From: Stephanodiscus triporus
Lineage: Eukaryota; Bacillariophyta; Thalassiosirophyceae; Thalassiosirales; Thalassiosiraceae
Assembly (NCBI GenBank): GCA_036939755.1
Contig: JALLAZ010000930.1
Span: 1 to 11,196, forward strand
Direction of reading: 5' to 3'
DNA length: 11,196 bases
Below the pieces are notes generated by a model. The model ran no database searches, had not been told where the DNA came from, and worked only from the letters and a program-made list of their open reading frames with translations. The translations under genes and the position numbers were made by a program. Positions 8,901 to 11,196 of the stretch are shown here, piece by piece (position 1 is the first letter of the stretch; the number at the start of each line of letters is the position of its first letter).

Positions 8901-10748
8901 TCCAGGTCGATCTGGTACACGCCCTTCTCCTTCGTGGTCTGGGGGCCAACGCTTAGTATGAACTTGGCGACGTTTGTCCCGAAAAGGGTCGACGAGGTGG
9001 AGGCCAGCCGCGACGGAAGGTCGGTGTACCCGACGATGGTTACGCCGTTCGCGGTGGTTATCACCTCGTCAGGCACGGTCTGCGCGACGTTTCCGCCGTT
9101 GGCGGCGGCGAGGTCGACGATGACGCTCCCCGCCTTCATGACGTCGAGCATCTCCTGGTTGACGAGCACGGGAGCCTTCCGACCGGGGATGAGGGCCGTG
9201 GTGACGATGATGTCGACGTCGGAGGCCTGCTCGAGCATCAGACGGGCTTGCGCCGCCTTGTACTCGTCGGACATTTCCTGTATTTTTGTGCATTATTGAA
9301 CGACGTTGAGGATGGTGGGTGTGCGTGGGAGGTAAGTGGACGGCAAGAAGAGGGTTGCCCCAATTCATCCGAAATCATTCTTCCGAGCACGAAGAGAAAA
9401 AACGGGGGAAGGGAAGGCACCCCCACCACCAACCACCACACGCTCGCTCACCTTGGCATATCCTCCGGCCCCAGCCCCGTCCTCCGCGACGTCCACCTCG
9501 AGGAACGTCGCTCCCATGCTCTCGACCTGCTCCTTCGTGACCGCCCGAACGTCGAACGCCCTAACGATCGCGCCCATGTTCCTCGCGGTCTGTATCGCCG
9601 CCAATCCCGCCACTCCCACCCCCAGGACCAACACCTTCGCCGGCGGCACCTTGCCCGCGGCGGTCATCTGTCCCGCGAAGAACCTCCCGAACACGTTCGC
9701 GGCCTCGACGATGGAACGGTACCCGGCGATGTTCGCCTGACTCGATAGCACGTCGTAGGACTGGGCGCGGGAGAGCATGCGCGGGACGTTGTCGAGAGCG
9801 AACGTCGTCGTTCGCTGGTTTACCAATTGATCGTACAGGTCGACGTTTATCCCCGGAGAGATCATCCCGATTAGCGTCTTGGAGGCGAGGGGAGGCAATT
9901 CGTCCGGGGAGGGCGGACGTATCTTCGTGATGATGTCGGAGACGGCGCAAACCTCGGTAGGGGTGGGCAGGACGACGGCACCGGAGGAAACGTACGACGC
10001 GTCGTCGAAGGAGGCCTTCTCTCCGGCTATATTTGTTTGGTTTGGTTTTCGTCGCGACGAGGAGGAAAGGGAGTGTGGGAGGGTGGTAAAACAAAAAGGA
10101 ATACGTGCCAGGGTGGCACGTGATGATAAGTAACTAAACTAATTCGAATATTCGCGTTCGCCAAATAATTGATTGGGGATCGTTTCACTCTCGGCTCGGA
10201 CGAAGTTTCCGGCGCCGGCCGACAAACCCAAGATAAATAACACGAGGTGGATGGGGTCCGAAGACCACCTCCTCGCACCGTCCTTCCACCCTTAACGAAA
10301 CACTGTCCATATGCGGGGGGGGGCACGATTTCACACACACACACACCCCGCGCCGAGGCATATCTCGATCATCCCCAAAGGAAAGATCATCGCAGAATAT
10401 CAGCGCTCACTCACCGCCGCTCTCGACCACGACCTTGAGTCCCGCGTCCACGAGCGTCCTGACGTTGCTCGGCGCGAGGCTGACCCGATTCTCGCCGCGT
10501 TGATTCTCCTTCAATACGCCGATGGTCAATTCGGAATACGGTATGGACGGGCCGACCTTCATGCCCTTGACCAACGACATCGGCGTCGATTCATCTCGTC
10601 GAGGGCCGTTATCGTCCGTCTTCGTCGCGAGGAACGCGGAATCTGGATGGCCGCGGCATCCGTTGTCGTTGAAGGAACCGTATTTCGGACTCTGGCGGCT
10701 TGACGCCAGGGGCACGCTACACGAAATCGTGAACGTCGTCTCGTCCAT
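5979..10748 (-). CDS. NNT: NAD(P) transhydrogenase, proton-translocating, fused PntA-PntB type, 12 exons
   Basis: Membrane enzyme that couples proton movement to hydride transfer from NADH to NADP+. Exons in coding order: 10748-10415, 10026-9452, 9277-8530, 8369-8149, 8059-7954, 7838-7705, 7623-7524, 7430-6996, 6906-6838, 6762-6484, 6401-6141, 6070-5979. They total 3354 nt, giving 1117 aa plus TGA. All introns are GT-AG, and each junction restores a conserved motif (for example VESG|AGEKASF and FHSL|VGIAA). Residues 1-75: leader without homology. About 76-440: dI, opening IGVLKE, with an RQD-type loop at 194-203, nucleotide fold GVGVAG at 247-252 and [13 protein letters not shown]. About 460-925: dII membrane helices with [13 protein letters not shown] and His737. 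About 945-1117: dIII with [11 protein letters not shown] (967-977), VIGASDT (1041-1047) and KRT (1078-1080). The C-terminus ALKSAL matches the usual end of PntB. The organelle is unclear because no obvious targeting peptide is seen; the start codon is the least certain part. Confidence 0.93.
10103..10121. promoter_or_regulatory. Inverted repeat ACGTGCCA-ggg-TGGCACGT with G-box core
   Basis: A perfect 8-bp inverted repeat with a 3-bp spacer. The right arm with the following base gives CACGTG (10117-10122), the core bound by many bHLH and bZIP regulators. It lies in intron 1 of the transhydrogenase, about 80-95 bp before exon 2. Function is inferred only from the symmetry. Confidence 0.4.
10332..10346. 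repeat. CA dinucleotide microsatellite
   Basis: About seven CA units inside intron 1, nine bases after a run of nine G at 10315-10323. Simple-sequence DNA, no coding meaning. Confidence 0.9.
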
Positions 10749-10927
10749 TTCGTCGGTCGTAGGGTCGTCGCCGGCGTCGACCTTCGGCACTACCTCGTCG
10801 GTCGCGTGGTAATGAAGTGTTTCGCTCCCCCCTCCTCCAGACCCGGCTGCTCCACTCCCGATGATTCCGCCAGACGCCCGAGCTCGTTCTCCACGTCCTT
10901 AGCCGCGCAGTCAGGATCTATCTTCAT
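10719..10927 (-). other. Alternative 5' end of the transhydrogenase coding region
   Basis: An ATG at 10927-10925 opens a 45-codon frame ([17 protein letters not shown]...) that stops at TAG near 10792-10790. If a 75-bp intron from GTAGTG (10793) to the TAG ending at 10719 were removed, it would join in frame to [14 protein letters not shown] of the main gene. The size fits the other introns, but the donor GTAGTG is poorer than those of the rest. The main annotation uses ATG 10748 ([10 protein letters not shown]), which has good context (G at -3, G at +4). The upstream main frame is open to a TAA near 10908 without any ATG. Confidence 0.3.
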
Positions 10928-11050
10928 CGTGGGATATCGGCGCTTCGCTCGGCCATTGATATAGTGAGCCTGGGACGGCCGTCTCACTCACTCACGTAGT
11001 TGATGCGGGGAGCGAGAGAAGAGGGAAAAGGCAGAGCACGCCAAGTACTA

Positions 11051-11056
11051 CTTATA
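11051..11056 (-). promoter_or_regulatory. TATA-like box upstream of the transhydrogenase
   Basis: Minus-strand TATAAG lies about 125 bp before the ATG at 10927 and about 300 bp before the ATG at 10748. A pyrimidine-rich stretch about 25-40 bp downstream (11030-11012) would suit a transcription start. A strong GTGAGT at about 10996 could be a 5' UTR intron donor. Confidence 0.35.
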
Positions 11057-11058
11057 TG

Positions 11059-11073
11059 ATTCCTACGTGGAAT
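11059..11073. promoter_or_regulatory. Inverted repeat ATTCC-tacgt-GGAAT beside the TATA-like box
   Basis: Five-base arms around a five-base centre containing ACGT, placed immediately upstream of the TATA-like sequence. The location fits a proximal promoter element. The arms are short, so chance occurrence is possible. Confidence 0.3.
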
Positions 11074-11150
11074 GCTAGTTCTGCGGTTGGAAAGTGCCGT
11101 CCCCTCTTCAGCACTAGCGGCCTTTGAAATCAATAGAATGAATTCGAATA

Positions 11151-11196
11151 CTGATCATAGCTCCGATCAGCTCAGGAGTGTATCTCCTGAGAGCTG
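11151..11196. repeat. Two abutting inverted repeats at the window edge
   Basis: The first has arms CTGATC (11151-11156) and GATCAG (11165-11170). The second has arms CTCAGGAG (11171-11178) and CTCCTGAG (11184-11191) around TGTAT, extended by CAG (11168-11170) and AGCTG (11192-11196) with a two-base bulge. Together they could form adjacent hairpins. They may belong to the 3' or 5' end of a neighbour outside the window, or to a mobile-element terminus. Confidence 0.55.

Larger units (their letters stand above)
6071..10414 (-). other. Eleven spliceosomal introns of the transhydrogenase gene
   Basis: Introns in transcript order, with length: 10414-10027 (388), 9451-9278 (174), 8529-8370 (160), 8148-8060 (89), 7953-7839 (115), 7704-7624 (81), 7523-7431 (93), 6995-6907 (89), 6837-6763 (75), 6483-6402 (82), 6140-6071 (70). 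Donors are GTGAGT, GTGAGC, GTAAGT, GTAAGC or GTAGGT. Acceptors end mostly in CAG, but introns 3, 4 and 7 end in AAG and intron 1 in TAG. Several have clear pyrimidine tracts before the acceptor, for example the CT-rich run read from plus-strand ga repeats near 8096-8110. Phases are 1,0,1,0,1,0,1,1,1,1,1. Confidence 0.9.
10027..10414 (-). other. Long first intron with repeats and a palindrome
   Basis: At 388 bp this intron is more than twice any other in the gene. It contains an 8-3-8 inverted repeat (10103-10121), a 10-bp palindrome cgaatattcg (10145-10154), a run of nine G (10315-10323) and a CA microsatellite (10332-10346). First introns of eukaryotic genes often carry regulatory elements, so this is a candidate enhancer or alternative-promoter region by inference. 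Confidence 0.8.

Noticed and set aside
5979..10748. Transhydrogenase as a broken pseudogene or bacterial insertion because its frames are fragmented
   Set aside because: Every break is explained by a GT-AG intron, the spliced length is an exact codon multiple and all conserved motifs join correctly, so it is an intact eukaryotic gene.
10141..11150. Ten-base aattcgaata at 10141 and again at 11141
   Set aside because: Many 10-mers recur by chance in 11 kb; there is no extension of the match.

Overview
This window looks like nuclear DNA of a eukaryote, probably a unicellular alga of the stramenopile/diatom kind. One gene is split by eleven short GT-AG introns. The long acidic and serine-rich proteins, the BT1-type transporter and the fused proton-translocating transhydrogenase fit that group. 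The taxonomic call is an inference from gene style and was not tested against any database.

Layout. (1) 26-3061, plus strand: one uninterrupted reading frame of about 1011 codons for a low-complexity protein I do not recognise. It is built largely from in-frame internal duplications. (2) 3062-3232: short spacer between convergent gene ends. (3) 3233 to about 5247, minus strand: a polytopic membrane protein of the BT1 (folate-biopterin transporter) family with a long acidic N-terminal tail. The likely start codon is out of frame with the body across a run of eight C, so the N-terminus needs a sequence check. (4) about 5250-5978: non-coding, holding the promoter side of the transporter gene and the 3' flank of the next gene. 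(5) 5979-10748, minus strand: a complete NAD(P) transhydrogenase gene of 12 exons. I assembled it by joining splice sites against the conserved protein; the exons sum to 3354 nt, exactly 1118 codons including the stop. Domain order is dI (NAD, PntA-like), dII (membrane), dIII (NADP, PntB-like). (6) 10749-11196: 5' flank with alternative start possibilities, a TATA-like box, a small palindrome and, at the window edge, two abutting inverted repeats.

How the genes relate: the transporter and transhydrogenase lie head to tail on the same strand, about 730 bp apart, and the repeat protein converges on them. Nothing in the sequence ties the three into one pathway. The transhydrogenase uses a proton gradient to make NADPH from NADH, and the transporter probably moves a folate- or pterin-like solute; a link through NADPH-dependent folate metabolism would be speculation.

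Base composition changes along the genes: sampled 60-base lines are about 75% GC near the 5' end of the repeat gene against 42% near its 3' end, and about 67% against 45% in early and late transhydrogenase exons. The least explained item is the repeat-built orphan protein. I found no defence system, mobile element, CRISPR array or RNA gene.
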